A stretch of 46,586 bases of DNA from Streptomyces huasconensis (lineage in GTDB: Bacteria; Actinomycetota; Actinomycetes; Streptomycetales; Streptomycetaceae), in the NCBI GenBank assembly GCA_004010275.1, contig RBWT01000048.1, positions 1 through 46,586 on the forward strand, given 5' to 3'. The notes beneath the pieces were generated by a model. That model had not been told where the DNA came from. It was given only the letters and a program-made list of their open reading frames with translations, and made no database searches. The translations under genes were made by a program, and so were the position numbers. This document shows positions 1-8,258 of this stretch, in pieces (position 1 is the stretch's first letter; every line of letters starts with the position of its first letter).

Positions 1-221
1 GACGTATCACATCACCATGATCCACCAGCTGTGATCATTTGAAGACACTGCCTAGGGGGGTGTCTAGGCGGGTGTTGCGCCGACCGACCTGCTGGAGCGC
101 CAGAGTGTCCCTGTCGCACCGTGTGACCGGATGGAACGGGGGACCGACGAGCGGGTGACGCCGTCCACGCCCCGGGCCTACGATGCGCGGGAGTGGACCC
201 TCACGAGCTCCCGGGAGCCTG
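1..221. other. Gene-free left edge with nested palindromes
   Basis: No convincing coding region is visible here. The notable structure lies at about 43-69: the hexamer GCCTAG (50-55) is mirrored by CTAGGC (64-69), and AGACAC (43-48) is mirrored by GTGTCT (60-65), so two inverted repeats interleave around a G run. This could be an operator or promoter element for the membrane-protein gene starting at 222, or the tail of a gene outside the window. I cannot decide between these. Confidence 0.3.
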
Positions 222-773
222 ATGGAAGCCGATCGCGTCGGCAAGAGCGCAGGTGGCAGCCTGGCGGACCTGGACCCTCCGCGGGCCCGCAGGCCGGATG
301 CGGCAGTGCCGTTACCTCCCGAAGGGGCCGACGGACACGACGTACTTGAGCTCTACAAGCTCGCCGTGGAGATGGCGGACCGGATGTCCGCCCGCCGCGG
401 GACGGCCAACGCCTTCTTCCTCTCCGTGCAGACCGCGCTGGTCACTCTGGTCGGCTTCGGGATGCCCAGACTCTCGGAGTCACCGTGGTGGGTGTCCCTG
501 GTGATGGCCCTGGGCGGGGGCACCCTGTCCCTTGCCTGGTGGATGCAGCTCCGCAGCTACCGGCACCTCAACTCGGCCAAGTTCAAGGTCATCAACAAGA
601 TCGAGGCGCGCCTTCCGGTCAGGATCTTCACCGACGAGTGGGAGGTCCTGAAGGGCGATCCGGCACCCGGCCGGTTCAAGCGCTACGCGGAGCTGGGCAC
701 CTCCGAGCGCATCGTCCCGCTGGTGTTCGCGCTGGCCCACCTGATCCTGCTGGCAGGCACACTGTCCCTGTGA
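222..773 (+). CDS. Three-TM membrane protein, RipA/SLATT-like
   Basis: This is a 183-residue integral membrane protein. After a charged, proline-rich N-terminus comes a conserved-looking helix with LYKLAVEMADRMSARRG (about residues 45-60), then hydrophobic segments near NAFFLSVQTALVTLVGFG, WWVSLVMALGGGTLSLAWW and, at the C-terminus, IVPLVFALAHLILLAG. The helix followed by a membrane hairpin resembles proteins labelled RipA-family octameric membrane proteins and SLATT-type proteins. That assignment is from memory of the pattern, not a search. The start at 222 (ATG GAA GCC) was preferred over the longer frame from 183 because the extra residues look like leader noise. The stop overlaps the next start, so the two genes are translationally coupled. 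The function is unknown; a membrane sensor or effector role is inference. Confidence 0.65.
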   Translation: MEADRVGKSAGGSLADLDPPRARRPDAAVPLPPEGADGHDVLELYKLAVEMADRMSARRGTANAFFLSVQTALVTLVGFGMPRLSESPWWVSLVMALGGGTLSLAWWMQLRSYRHLNSAKFKVINKIEARLPVRIFTDEWEVLKGDPAPGRFKRYAELGTSERIVPLVFALAHLILLAGTLSL

Positions 774-1069
774 CATACCTTGATCCGCTCGCCGCTCTGA
801 TCCGGTCCTGCCTGCCCCCGGACGCCACGCCTCCCGAGGACTCCGACGCGTTGTTCCGGCTCTACGCGGTGCTGTTGAGGGCCAAGGGGGAGCAGGTGCG
901 TGACGAGGACGTCCACGACGCGTGGTCCGCGTGGATGCAGACGATCGACAGCGCGCACGACGCCCTGATCCCCTTCGAGGAACTCACTCCTGAGACACGC
1001 GCCGCGGACGCACCGTACGCCGAGGCCATTCGCGCGGCGGCGCGGCGCATGGGGCGCACCGGGCAGTGA
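770..1069 (+). CDS. Small conserved hypothetical coupled to membrane protein
   Basis: This 99-residue protein starts at a GTG that overlaps the TGA of the upstream gene by 4 bases, indicating coupled translation. The sequence begins VTYLDPLAALIRSCLPPDA and contains LFRLYAVLLRAKGEQV and DVHDAWSAWM. It looks like an all-helical acidic cytosolic protein with no membrane segment or known catalytic motif. I recognise the pattern as an actinobacterial domain of unknown function often found beside the membrane protein encoded upstream. Its job is probably tied to that partner, for example as a cytosolic subunit or modulator, but this is inference from coupling alone. Confidence 0.65.
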   Translation: MTYLDPLAALIRSCLPPDATPPEDSDALFRLYAVLLRAKGEQVRDEDVHDAWSAWMQTIDSAHDALIPFEELTPETRAADAPYAEAIRAAARRMGRTGQ

Positions 1070-1319
1070 CAGCGCAGCCGGGGCAGGGACCCGCGTGGCT
1101 CACCGAGTTCCGGCTCGACCCCACCCCGGTGGGGCCCTGAGCGACCTCGGACGCCTCCGCGAGGTCATGCGCCGGCAAGTGACCCCGACCCCGCGCCACG
1201 TGGCCCCCGTAGACTTCGGGCACAAGTGTTCGTAGATCGGTCGGCTGTCCGTGCGTGAGGGTCGAACCGCCCGCGCGATCCGGTGGACCGTCCGCGCGTG
1301 ACAGGAGAGGCACAGCACG
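1070..1319. other. Intergenic region with a hairpin
   Basis: This 250-base gap precedes the acetyltransferase gene. CCCCACC (1119-1125) and GGTGGGG (1128-1134) form a tight GC hairpin that may terminate transcription of the preceding pair. An AGGAGAGG Shine-Dalgarno sequence lies just before the ATG at 1320. No small gene was found. Confidence 0.4.
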
Positions 1320-2030
1320 ATGGAGGACCGCGACGCCGTCGCGCTCGACGACCCGGTGGGCGCATCGCTGCGCGGTGCTCACGCGCATCTCGGCCGCCGG
1401 GCCGGCCGGGCCGCCACCTACCTGCCGGACGTCGCGACCTTCTCGGCGGTGCCCGCCGACGCGGGGGCGGCGGAGTGGGCCGACCTCGCCCGGCTGCTCG
1501 GTCCGGACGCGTTCGCCGACATGTTCAGCTGCCCCGCGATACCGCCGTCGGACTGGGAACCGGTCTTCGTCCTCGAAGGTCGGCAGCTGATCTGGCCCGG
1601 CAGCGGCCGCCCCGGCCCGCCGGACGCCGGGGCAGACGCCGGGGTCGCCGTGGTCGAACTGGGCCCCGACGACGTGCCCGAGATGCTCGACCTCGTCGAG
1701 CGGACCCGCCCCGGACCGTTCTGGCCGCGCACCCACGAACTCGGCACCTACCTCGGCGTCCGCGACCAGGGCACGCTGGTGGCCATGGCGGGCGAACGGC
1801 TCCGCCCGCCGGGCTGGACGGAGATCAGCGCGGTCTGCACCGCTCCCGAGGCGCGGGGACAAGGCCACGCCGCCCGCCTGGTGAGCGCGCTCGTCGCACG
1901 CGTCGTGGCGCGGGACGAGCGCCCCTTCCTGCACGTGGCCGAGGCGAACACCGCCGCCATCGCCCTCTACGAACGGCTCGGCTTCAAGACCCGCAGGGAC
2001 GTGACGTTCCGCGGCTTCCGTACGCCCTGA
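1320..2030 (+). CDS. GNAT family N-acetyltransferase
   Basis: A 236-residue acetyl-CoA-dependent N-acetyltransferase. The N-terminal half (about 1-95) is a less conserved domain. The C-terminal half carries the GNAT fold: a beta strand followed by VCTAPEARGQGHAARLV, which holds the acetyl-CoA pyrophosphate-binding signature R-G-Q-G-H-A, and then ANTAAIALYERLGF, the usual motif B ending in a loop before the last strand. This layout matches FR47-like GNAT proteins. The substrate cannot be told from sequence. The ATG at 1320 has an AGGAGAGG ribosome binding site and is the natural start. It converges on the minus-strand gene ending at 2058 with only 27 bases between them. Confidence 0.85.
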   Translation: MEDRDAVALDDPVGASLRGAHAHLGRRAGRAATYLPDVATFSAVPADAGAAEWADLARLLGPDAFADMFSCPAIPPSDWEPVFVLEGRQLIWPGSGRPGPPDAGADAGVAVVELGPDDVPEMLDLVERTRPGPFWPRTHELGTYLGVRDQGTLVAMAGERLRPPGWTEISAVCTAPEARGQGHAARLVSALVARVVARDERPFLHVAEANTAAIALYERLGFKTRRDVTFRGFRTP

Positions 2031-2057
2031 CGTCCCGCGCCTCGGCCGTGCGAGGGC

Positions 2058-2523
2058 TCAGCGCCGCCGTCGACGCACGGCGTTCCGGACGTCCTCGACG
2101 GCGTACGAGGCCTCCAGCCGCCAGGTGTTCACCTTGTCCGCCACCTTTGACACCACCGTCCGCCACTTGAACCACCACGGCAGCTGCCGATACGGCACGT
2201 AGGTCAGCGTGTCGTCGACGGCGTTCTCGGCGACCCCGCGGTGACCCTCCGCGCGCAGCGCCGCGTACAGCGGGCGTCAGCCTGCCGTTGAGCCGGGCGG
2301 CGGTGCCGGCCGCGGTGAAGGCGAACCCCCGCTGGCCGCGGTCGGGAAGCCGCATCGCCGCGATGATGCGCGGCGAGGCCGCTTCCAGCGGGCAGTTGAA
2401 GGCCAGCCCGATGGCCGCCGTACCGAGCCGCCGTTCGCCGCGCTCGTACGCGGCGTCCCAGTCGGCGGGGTCGTCGATGCCCAGCAGACCTTCCCCGGTT
2501 TCCCAGTCCCACCCGGCCGCCAT
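2058..2523 (-). CDS. Hypothetical protein, frameshifted
   Basis: This is a conserved-looking hypothetical protein of about 155 residues, read leftwards from an ATG at 2523 with a GGAAGAG ribosome binding site. It starts MAAGWDWETGEGLLGIDDPA and continues to RLNGRLTP in one frame. It resumes in another frame as LYAALRAEGHRGVAENAVDD, ending in an arginine-rich tail at 2060-2058. The break near 2275 fits one inserted base: an extra G between CCC and CTG. Tryptophans (LPWWFKW) and a basic C-terminus suggest nucleic-acid or membrane-surface contact, but no family is recognised. It may be a sequencing error or a genuine pseudogene; I favour error because both halves read well. Confidence 0.6.
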
Positions 2524-2567
2524 GACCGCTCTTCCTTCCGTCACTCCCGCCCGCAGGATCGCGTACC

Positions 2568-3758
2568 TCAGCTCAGCGCGGCCTGCACGATGCGCTGGGT
2601 CACCGGATTCATGTCCTCGCCCTTCGCGTCGGTCGCGTTGACCGAGTACACGAGCGTACGGGAGCCGTCCTCGGTGGCGGCGATCATGTTCGTGTAGCCG
2701 TGGCGGGCGCCGGTCTTGAGCCACACCTTCTTGCCGTTGACCTTCGTGTACTGCGGTCCCGCCCCGAAGGTCGCCGCGGGCACGCCCGGTGCGAGGCGGG
2801 GCAGCGTGAGCATCTCCTTCAGTTGTGCCGGCGGCAGGAGCTTTCCGCCGAACAGGGCCTGCGTGAAGGTCTCCAGGTCGGCTGTCGTGGAGATCATGTC
2901 GCCCGCCGCGAAACGGTCGTACTGGTTCCACTCGGTGACGTCGACCAGCCGGGTCGTCCCGTCCGGCCGCTCCATCTTCTGGTAGCCGCGGTTGTGCGGT
3001 CCGCGGATGCGGGGGTCGGTGGCGGGAAAGTACGTGTCACGCATGCGGAGCGGCTTGAAGATCCGCTCACGGGCCTGATGGGCGTACGAGTCCCCGGTGA
3101 CCCGTTCGATCAGCAGACCGAGCACGGTGTACCCGATGTTGCGGTAGTGCTGCTCGGCACCCGGGGCGTGCTGGGGCCCCTCGGCGACGGCGGAGGCGAC
3201 GACGGTCCGCGGGTCCAACGTGTCGAAGCGGTGGGCGTACTCGTCGTCGAAGCCGTCACCGGCCTTGAGGCCGCTGGTGTAGTTGAGGAGGCTGCGGACG
3301 GGGATGGGCAGGAATTCCTTGTCCTTGTCCTTGTCCGCCGGGCGCGGGAACAGCTCCGGCATGTAGTACTGGACCGGCTTGTCGAGGTCGAGCCTGCCCT
3401 CGGCGGCCAGTTGCAGCGCCACGGCCGCCGTCACGATCTTGGTCGTCGAACCGGCGCGGAACCGGCCGTGCGGGTCGGCTTCGCGGTGCGTCACCAGGTC
3501 GTGTACGCCGGAACTGCCGCGCCAGGCGCCGTGCGTGCCGCCCACGCGGACGAGGGCGGCGGTCGCGTCGGCGTTCGGCAGGCCTTCGATCGCCTGCCGC
3601 AGGGCGTCGCCGTTCGGTCTGGTGTGCGGGTCCGCCGCCGGGGAGACCGACGCGGAGGTGCTCGGTGCGAGCGCCTGCGCGAGGGCCGGGACGGCCGCGG
3701 CGCCGGTGAGCCCGAGGACCAAGGCGGTGGCGAGGGCGGCACGGAAGGGGGGCTTCAT
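2568..3758 (-). CDS. Secreted serine hydrolase / D-Ala-D-Ala carboxypeptidase
   Basis: A class C beta-lactamase-fold serine hydrolase of about 396 residues, probably an exported D-alanyl-D-alanine carboxypeptidase or esterase. The start at 3758 (MKPPFRAALATALVLGLTG) gives a clean Sec signal peptide ending near VPALAQA and has GGAG upstream; the longer frame from 3857 would bury it. The catalytic triad motifs are visible: S-T-T-K in AGSTTKIVTAAVAL (SxxK), Y-R-N in YRNIGYTVLG (YxN), and H-G-Y in GARHGYTNM (the KTG/HxG position). It is probably secreted and acts on peptidoglycan stems or similar amides. It reads in the same direction as the DUF72 and glycerophosphodiesterase genes but with a 140-base gap, so it may have its own promoter. 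Confidence 0.85.
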   Translation of the reverse strand: MKPPFRAALATALVLGLTGAAAVPALAQALAPSTSASVSPAADPHTRPNGDALRQAIEGLPNADATAALVRVGGTHGAWRGSSGVHDLVTHREADPHGRFRAGSTTKIVTAAVALQLAAEGRLDLDKPVQYYMPELFPRPADKDKDKEFLPIPVRSLLNYTSGLKAGDGFDDEYAHRFDTLDPRTVVASAVAEGPQHAPGAEQHYRNIGYTVLGLLIERVTGDSYAHQARERIFKPLRMRDTYFPATDPRIRGPHNRGYQKMERPDGTTRLVDVTEWNQYDRFAAGDMISTTADLETFTQALFGGKLLPPAQLKEMLTLPRLAPGVPAATFGAGPQYTKVNGKKVWLKTGARHGYTNMIAATEDGSRTLVYSVNATDAKGEDMNPVTQRIVQAALS

Positions 3759-3898
3759 GGGGGCTCCAGAGGCTCCAGGGGCTGAGGGCACGGCGTGCTG
3801 CTCGTGCCGTGGTGCTCCCATCCTGGTGATCTTGGAGCCGCCGGGGATCGTCGGCACGGAGGATGCCTCCCCTCTGCCGCCTCAGGGTCGGCGCCCGC

Positions 3899-4790
3899 TC
3901 AAGCCCTGTTCCGCACCAGGGTGTTGACCGGGACATCCCCTAGGTGATCCGAGCCGATGAGCCGGGTCATCGACTCCGCCGCGCGTACGGCGCGTCCGCG
4001 CAGCAGTTGTTGAACAGGACGTGGACCTCGTCGGCCCGCTCGGCCATGGAGCGCACGCGCGGGAGCCACTCGGCGAGTTCGGCCGGGGAGTAGGCGTGGC
4101 GGAACCGGTCCTCCTTGGACCCCGTGCCCCACGCGGTGCTGCGCCCGTGGTAGCGGACCACCGCGTGCCGCGCCACGCTGACCGGCGCCACCGGAGGCAT
4201 GGAGTGCGGCAGCCCCTGCACCGTGTCCACCGCCACCGCGGCCATGTCCAGGTCGGTGAGGAGGGCGGTGGTGCGGTCCCGTCCGTCCTCCCGCCACCAG
4301 TCGGGGTGCCGGAACTCCACGGCCACCGGCCAGCCCGCGGCGCGCTCGCGCACTCGGCGAGGACCTTCTCCGCGCGCGGGCCGGGGGACAGCCACGGCGG
4401 GAACTGGAACAGCAGCGTCCCCAACCGGTCCGCCGCGCGCAGCGGTTCGAGCGCCGCGCTGAAACGCCGCCACACGGTGTCCAGCAGCTCGGGGCCGACC
4501 GGCTCGCCCCGCAGGTCCGCGGGGAGCGCGGCCTGCCGGGTCGGATGGCCGGTCAGCAGCGAGAACGCCTTCACGTCGAAGCGGAAACCGTCCGGCGTGC
4601 GGTCCGCCCAGAGCCGGCAGTTGCGCTCGCTCGGCAGCGCGTAGTAGGACGAGTCGACCTCCACCACGGGGAAGCGTTCGGCGTAGTGCCGAAGCCGCCC
4701 CTCCGCGTCCTTGCTGCCCCGCGGATACCAGCCACTGGCCAGCAGCGCGCGGTCCGTCCACGAACAGGTCCCCACCAGAATCTCACTCAT
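3899..4790 (-). CDS. DUF72 (YecE-like) protein, two frameshifts
   Basis: A DUF72 protein of about 297 residues, a TIM-barrel family of unknown function. The N-terminus MSEILVGTCSWTDRALLASG is the family hallmark, followed by FPVVEVDSSYYALPS, FRFDVKAFSLLTGHP and LLFQFPPW. The reading then moves frame near 4356, resuming at RERAAGWPVAVEFRHPDWW. It moves again near 3988, resuming at VRAAESMTRLIGSDHLG, and ends at 3899. Each break is consistent with one lost base, which restores 298 codons. The segment HVLFNNCC near the C-terminus is the family's usual conserved strand. No function can be assigned. The gene has 31 bases between its start and the end of the glycerophosphodiesterase gene, so they are probably co-transcribed. 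Confidence 0.8.
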
Positions 4791-4821
4791 CCGGCACGGG
4801 TACCCCGACAGCACCGAAGGA

Positions 4822-5502
4822 TCAGGAGCCGCGCAGCGCCGTCAGGACGTCGATGCGGTTGGTGGTGATGGCGTCGACGCCTGCGTCGATCAGGCGGCGC
4901 ATCGAGCGGCGCGTGTCGGGGGTCCACGCCGAGACGAGGAAGCCCTGGCGGTGCACCTGGGCGACCAGGTCGCGGTCGACCAGCGGGAAGCGGTAGTTGA
5001 GCCAGCGCGGCTTCACCGCGTCGAGCAGGACGCGGCGGGGCGGGGCCAGCGTCGTCCAGGTCAGGGCGATCTCGGCGGCGGGATCGGCCTCCCGCACGGC
5101 GAGCATGGTCCGCGGGCCCGCACAGTAGTACGTACGCTCGGCCGCCCCACCGGCGGCGATGACCCCGACGACCGTGCGCACCGCCTCGTACGAGGCGTCC
5201 GGCAGATCGAGCATGAGCCGGTGCCCCTCCGTGGCGGCGATGGCCGCCTCCAGCGTCGGCACGCCTCCCTCGGTGAGGCCGTCCAGCTCGGCGGAGGACA
5301 GGACGCCGAGCGGACGGTCGTACCCCCACAGGCGTTTGAGCGTCGGGTCGTGCAGCAGTACGGGGACTCCGTCGCTGCTCAGGCGGACGTCGATCTCCAC
5401 CGCGTCCGCGCCCCGTTCGAGCGCGGAGCGCAGGGACGGAAGGGTGTTCTCGCGGAAGCGGTAGGGATCGCCTCGGTGGGCCACGGCTGTCACGGTGCGC
5501 AT
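4822..5502 (-). CDS. Glycerophosphodiester phosphodiesterase
   Basis: A 226-residue GDPD-family phosphodiesterase that hydrolyses glycerophosphodiesters to glycerol 3-phosphate and an alcohol. It has the TIM-barrel signatures: VAHRGDP with the catalytic HR, the ENTL segment, DAVEIDVRLSSDG with the metal-binding E and D, and VLLHDPTL with the second catalytic histidine. The C-terminus INAGVDAITTNRID-like segment (here IDAGVDAITTNRID) closes the barrel. There is no signal peptide, so it is cytosolic. The start is the ATG at 5502 (MRTVTAVAHRG), which leaves 20 bases after the adenosine deaminase gene and suggests one transcript. A much longer frame through this position is not the real protein. 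Confidence 0.9.
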   Translation of the reverse strand: MRTVTAVAHRGDPYRFRENTLPSLRSALERGADAVEIDVRLSSDGVPVLLHDPTLKRLWGYDRPLGVLSSAELDGLTEGGVPTLEAAIAATEGHRLMLDLPDASYEAVRTVVGVIAAGGAAERTYYCAGPRTMLAVREADPAAEIALTWTTLAPPRRVLLDAVKPRWLNYRFPLVDRDLVAQVHRQGFLVSAWTPDTRRSMRRLIDAGVDAITTNRIDVLTALRGS

Positions 5503-5522
5503 GGCCCCATTGTGGTGCCGGG

Positions 5523-6599
5523 TCAGGGGGCGAGCCACGTCTCCGTGTACGTGTCGATCTCTGCGGCGATCCTGGCCTTGCCGGCCGGGTCGAGGAAGGA
5601 CGCCTCCACGGCGTTCTTCGCGAGGGCCGCGATGCCGCGCTCGTCGAGGCCGAGGAGGCGGGCGGCGACCGCGTACTCCGTGTTCAGGTCGGTGCCGAAC
5701 ATCGGCGGGTCGTCGGAGTTGATCGTGACGACGACCCCGGCCTCGACGAACTGCCTGATGGGGTGCTCGTCGAGGGTGCGCACCGCGCGGGTCGCGATGT
5801 TCGAGGTCGGGCAGACCTCCAGCGGGATGCGGTGCTCGGCGAGGTGGGCGAGGAGCTTGGGGTCCTGGGCGGCGGTGGTGCCGTGGCCGATGCGCTCGGC
5901 GCCGAGGTGGATCAGGGCGTCCCAGATCGTCTCGGGGCCGGTGGTCTCGCCCGCGTGCGGCACCGAGTGCAGGCCCGCCGCGATGGCCTGCTCGAAGTAG
6001 GGCTTGAACTGCGGGCGCGGCACGCCGATCTCCGGGCCGCCGAGACCGAAGGAGACCAGCCCCTCGGGGCGCAGCTTGTCGGTGGTGGCGAGGCGGAGCG
6101 TCTCCTCGGCCGACACGATCCCGGCTTCGCCCGGAATGTCGAAGCACCAGCGCAGTACGGTGCCGAACTCGTCCTCCGCGGCCTTGCGGGCGTCCTCGAT
6201 GGCGTCCATGAAGGCGCGGTCGTCGATGCCGCGGCGCACCGAGGAGTACGGGGTGAGGGTCAGCTCGGCGTAGCGGACGTTCTGCCGCGCCATGTCGCGG
6301 GCCACCTCGTAGGTGAGCAGGCGTACGTCCTCCGGGGTGCGGATCAGGTCCACGACGGAGAGGTAGACCTGGATGAAGTGCGCGAAGTCCGTGAACGTGA
6401 AGTAGTCGGCGAGCGCCTCCGGGTCCGTCGGCACGGCGGAGTCGGGGTGGCGGGCGGCCAGCTCGGCGACGATGCGGGGGGAGGCCGAGCCCACGTGGTG
6501 CACGTGCAGTTCCGCCTTGGGCAGTCCGGCGATGAAGGCGTGCGGGTCTGCCGCGGCTGTCGGGTCTGTCTCGGCGGCTGCGGTGTGCTGCTCGGTCAC
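5523..6599 (-). CDS. add: Adenosine deaminase
   Basis: A 358-residue zinc-dependent adenosine deaminase converting adenosine to inosine and ammonia in purine salvage. The signature elements are present: LPKAELHVHHVGSAS (the metal HxH and substrate loop), HSVPHAGET (metal His and the catalytic region), RIGHGTTAAQD, the EVCPTSN segment, and TINSDDPPMFGTDLNTEY with the metal Asp. The start is a GTG at 6599 (VTEQHTAAAE) with GAGGAAA upstream. The N-terminal 20 residues are low-complexity. It is the first gene of a leftward run with the glycerophosphodiesterase and DUF72 genes, and diverges from the DUF4190 gene. Confidence 0.92.
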   Translation of the reverse strand: MTEQHTAAAETDPTAAADPHAFIAGLPKAELHVHHVGSASPRIVAELAARHPDSAVPTDPEALADYFTFTDFAHFIQVYLSVVDLIRTPEDVRLLTYEVARDMARQNVRYAELTLTPYSSVRRGIDDRAFMDAIEDARKAAEDEFGTVLRWCFDIPGEAGIVSAEETLRLATTDKLRPEGLVSFGLGGPEIGVPRPQFKPYFEQAIAAGLHSVPHAGETTGPETIWDALIHLGAERIGHGTTAAQDPKLLAHLAEHRIPLEVCPTSNIATRAVRTLDEHPIRQFVEAGVVVTINSDDPPMFGTDLNTEYAVAARLLGLDERGIAALAKNAVEASFLDPAGKARIAAEIDTYTETWLAP

Positions 6600-6678
6600 G
6601 GTTTCCTCCCCAGGAACGGACTTGATCGGCTGATCGGTGGGTCGGAGCCATCGTAGGCGCCGGTCGGCGAGGGTCGTG

Positions 6679-6726
6679 GTGCCGGTCGAGGCGCCGGTCG
6701 AGACGTCGGTCGAGGCGCCGGTCGTC
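6679..6726. repeat. Four 12-bp tandem repeats in divergent promoter region
   Basis: Four consecutive 12-base units with consensus GCGCCGGTCGAG occupy 6679-6690, 6691-6702, 6703-6714 and 6715-6726, differing at one to three positions. They sit between the divergently transcribed adenosine deaminase and DUF4190 genes, about 80 bases upstream of the former and 55 upstream of the latter. They could be regulator-binding repeats or a neutral slippage array. Confidence 0.7.
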
Positions 6727-6780
6727 GTGGCCGAAGCGTGGGCCGTAGCATGACGGAACGTATGAAAGAGGGTGACCGTC

Positions 6781-7599
6781 GTGACCGCCATACCTCCTCG
6801 CCCCGACCCCGAGGACGACGCCGCACTGGAGCAACGGGACCCCTGGGCTCCACCACCGGAGGACACGGCCCGGCCGACGGGTACGGCGGAGCCAGCGGGC
6901 ACGAAGGGACCGGCCGCCCCGGAAAATTTCGTGGCCCCTCCCGGTGCCGCGGCCCCGCCCTCGCCCTCAACGGCCTGGGGCTCGGGCGCCGGTAACCCGT
7001 TCACGGCTCCGGGTGAGCCGGTGCCTCCGCCGCCGCTGTCGCCGGAGGGACCGGGGCAGATGCCGTACGGGTACGAGGGGTATGGGGCGCCCGGGAGCCA
7101 CGCGGGGCCGGTGGGCCAGGCGCACGCCCCGGGGTTCCAGGGCCCCCAGGGCTATCCGGGACCGCAGGGCTATCCCGGAGCGCAGGGATATCCCGCGTAC
7201 CCCGGCTACCCGGGTCAGGGAGCGCCCGGCTACGGCTGGCCCGCCATGCCCGTGGCCCCGGCGAACGGCATGGGCGTCACCGGGCTGGTCCTCGGGATCA
7301 TCGCGGCGGCCGGCTTCTGCCTGTGGCCGCTGGCGATCGTGCTCGGCATCCTCGCGGTGATCTTCGGCGCCGTGGGGCGCGGGAAGGCGCGCCGCGGTGA
7401 GGCGACGAACGGGGGGCAGGCCCTGGCGGGGATCATCTGCGGGGCGGCAGGCATCGCGCTGGGCGTGGCACTGCTGGTGATCACCGTCGTGCTGTCGGAG
7501 GAGGAGAAGGACACGGCCGCCCTGGAACCCCCGGCCCGCGCGACGACATCGACCGCCGCCCCGGCAGAAACCGCCCCGGCACAGCTCACCCCCGCCTGA
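6781..7599 (+). CDS. DUF4190 domain membrane protein
   Basis: A 272-residue actinobacterial membrane protein. The N-terminal two thirds is proline/glycine-rich and cytosolic, with repeats of the type QGYPGPQGYPGAQGYPAYPGYPG around residues 115-150. Two transmembrane helices follow: MGVTGLVLGIIAAAGFCLWPLAIVLGILAVIFG, then ALAGIICGAAGIALGVALLVITVVL. This is the DUF4190 arrangement, with the G(R)GKARRGEATNGGQALAG loop between helices. A short Thr/Ala/Pro tail ends the protein. The GTG at 6781 was chosen because AAAGAGG lies 9 bases upstream; a GTG at 6772 is too close. The function is unknown; such proteins are thought to be envelope-associated. Confidence 0.8.
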   Translation: MTAIPPRPDPEDDAALEQRDPWAPPPEDTARPTGTAEPAGTKGPAAPENFVAPPGAAAPPSPSTAWGSGAGNPFTAPGEPVPPPPLSPEGPGQMPYGYEGYGAPGSHAGPVGQAHAPGFQGPQGYPGPQGYPGAQGYPAYPGYPGQGAPGYGWPAMPVAPANGMGVTGLVLGIIAAAGFCLWPLAIVLGILAVIFGAVGRGKARRGEATNGGQALAGIICGAAGIALGVALLVITVVLSEEEKDTAALEPPARATTSTAAPAETAPAQLTPA

Positions 7600-7623
7600 G
7601 CCCTAGGCCTCGGCCGACCCCCC

Positions 7624-7675
7624 GAAGCCGCCGACTACTCAAGCCCTCTGAAGCCGCCGACCACTCAAGCCCCCC
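7624..7675. repeat. 26-bp tandem duplication at convergent gene ends
   Basis: Two near-identical 26-base units, each opening GAAGCCGCCGAC and followed by ACTCAAGCCC, lie back to back at 7624-7649 and 7650-7675. A partial third copy begins near 7686. The second unit contains the stop codon of the NADAR gene (7665-7667). The same TCA also occurs in the first unit. Confidence 0.75.
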
Positions 7676-8258
7676 GCCCCCCCGCTGAAGCCTCCCCCCG
7701 CGCCCCCATCAACGCAAAGCCCAGCAGATTCGCCCCCCGCCACTTCTCCGGGTCCTGGATGCGGGGGTCGTCCGCCGCGAGGCCCACGCCCCAGACCCGG
7801 TCCAGCGGGCTCGCCTCCACCAGCACCCGCTCGCCCGTGCCCAGCAGAAAGTCCCGCAGGGCCGGGTCCGAGGCGAACTTGTGGACGCTGCCGGTGACGA
7901 CGACGCCGAACCGCTCCCGCGCCCATATCGCCTCGTCGAAGCCCCGCACCAGCCGCCCCGCGTTCTTCGCCTCGGCCGGTGTCCGTGCCGCGAGGACCGC
8001 GCGCTCGGCGTCCGCGTCATCGAAGAGGCGGGCCTTGGCCGCCATCATCCAGTGCTCCGCGGTCGCGTACGTGACGCCGTCCACGGTGTACGGCGAGGGC
8101 CACCACTGGCTCAGGCAGCTCGCGCCCAGCGTGCCGTCACGGCGCGGGGTGTGGCCCCAGAAGTGCAGGTACTTCACGCGCTGACCCGCGCGCACCGTGC
8201 CGACCAGCGACTCCACCGAGTCGATCTCCCCGTCCCTCGCCCCGTCGATCTTCGTCAT
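7665..8258 (-). CDS. NADAR family protein (YbiA-like)
   Basis: A 197-residue NADAR-superfamily protein. The family comprises N-glycosidases acting on ADP-ribose derivatives or on reactive riboflavin-pathway intermediates. The full signature is present: LHFWGHTP, SCLSQWWPSPYTVDGVTYATAEHWMMAAKARLF (conserved W, E and K), RFGVVVTGSVHKFASDP, VLVEASPLDRVWGVGLAADD and WRGANLLGFALM. The ATG at 8258 starts the conserved-length protein. The C-terminal tail ASAGGRGA runs into the tandem repeat at 7624-7675. It converges on the DUF4190 gene. The precise substrate is not determinable. Confidence 0.85.
   Translation of the reverse strand: MTKIDGARDGEIDSVESLVGTVRAGQRVKYLHFWGHTPRRDGTLGASCLSQWWPSPYTVDGVTYATAEHWMMAAKARLFDDADAERAVLAARTPAEAKNAGRLVRGFDEAIWARERFGVVVTGSVHKFASDPALRDFLLGTGERVLVEASPLDRVWGVGLAADDPRIQDPEKWRGANLLGFALMGARGEASAGGRGA

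Noticed and set aside
4822..6834. 670-codon open frame on the minus strand
   Set aside because: Only its last third is the glycerophosphodiesterase. The rest is an arginine/proline-rich shadow of the adenosine deaminase gene, which has clear motifs in another frame.
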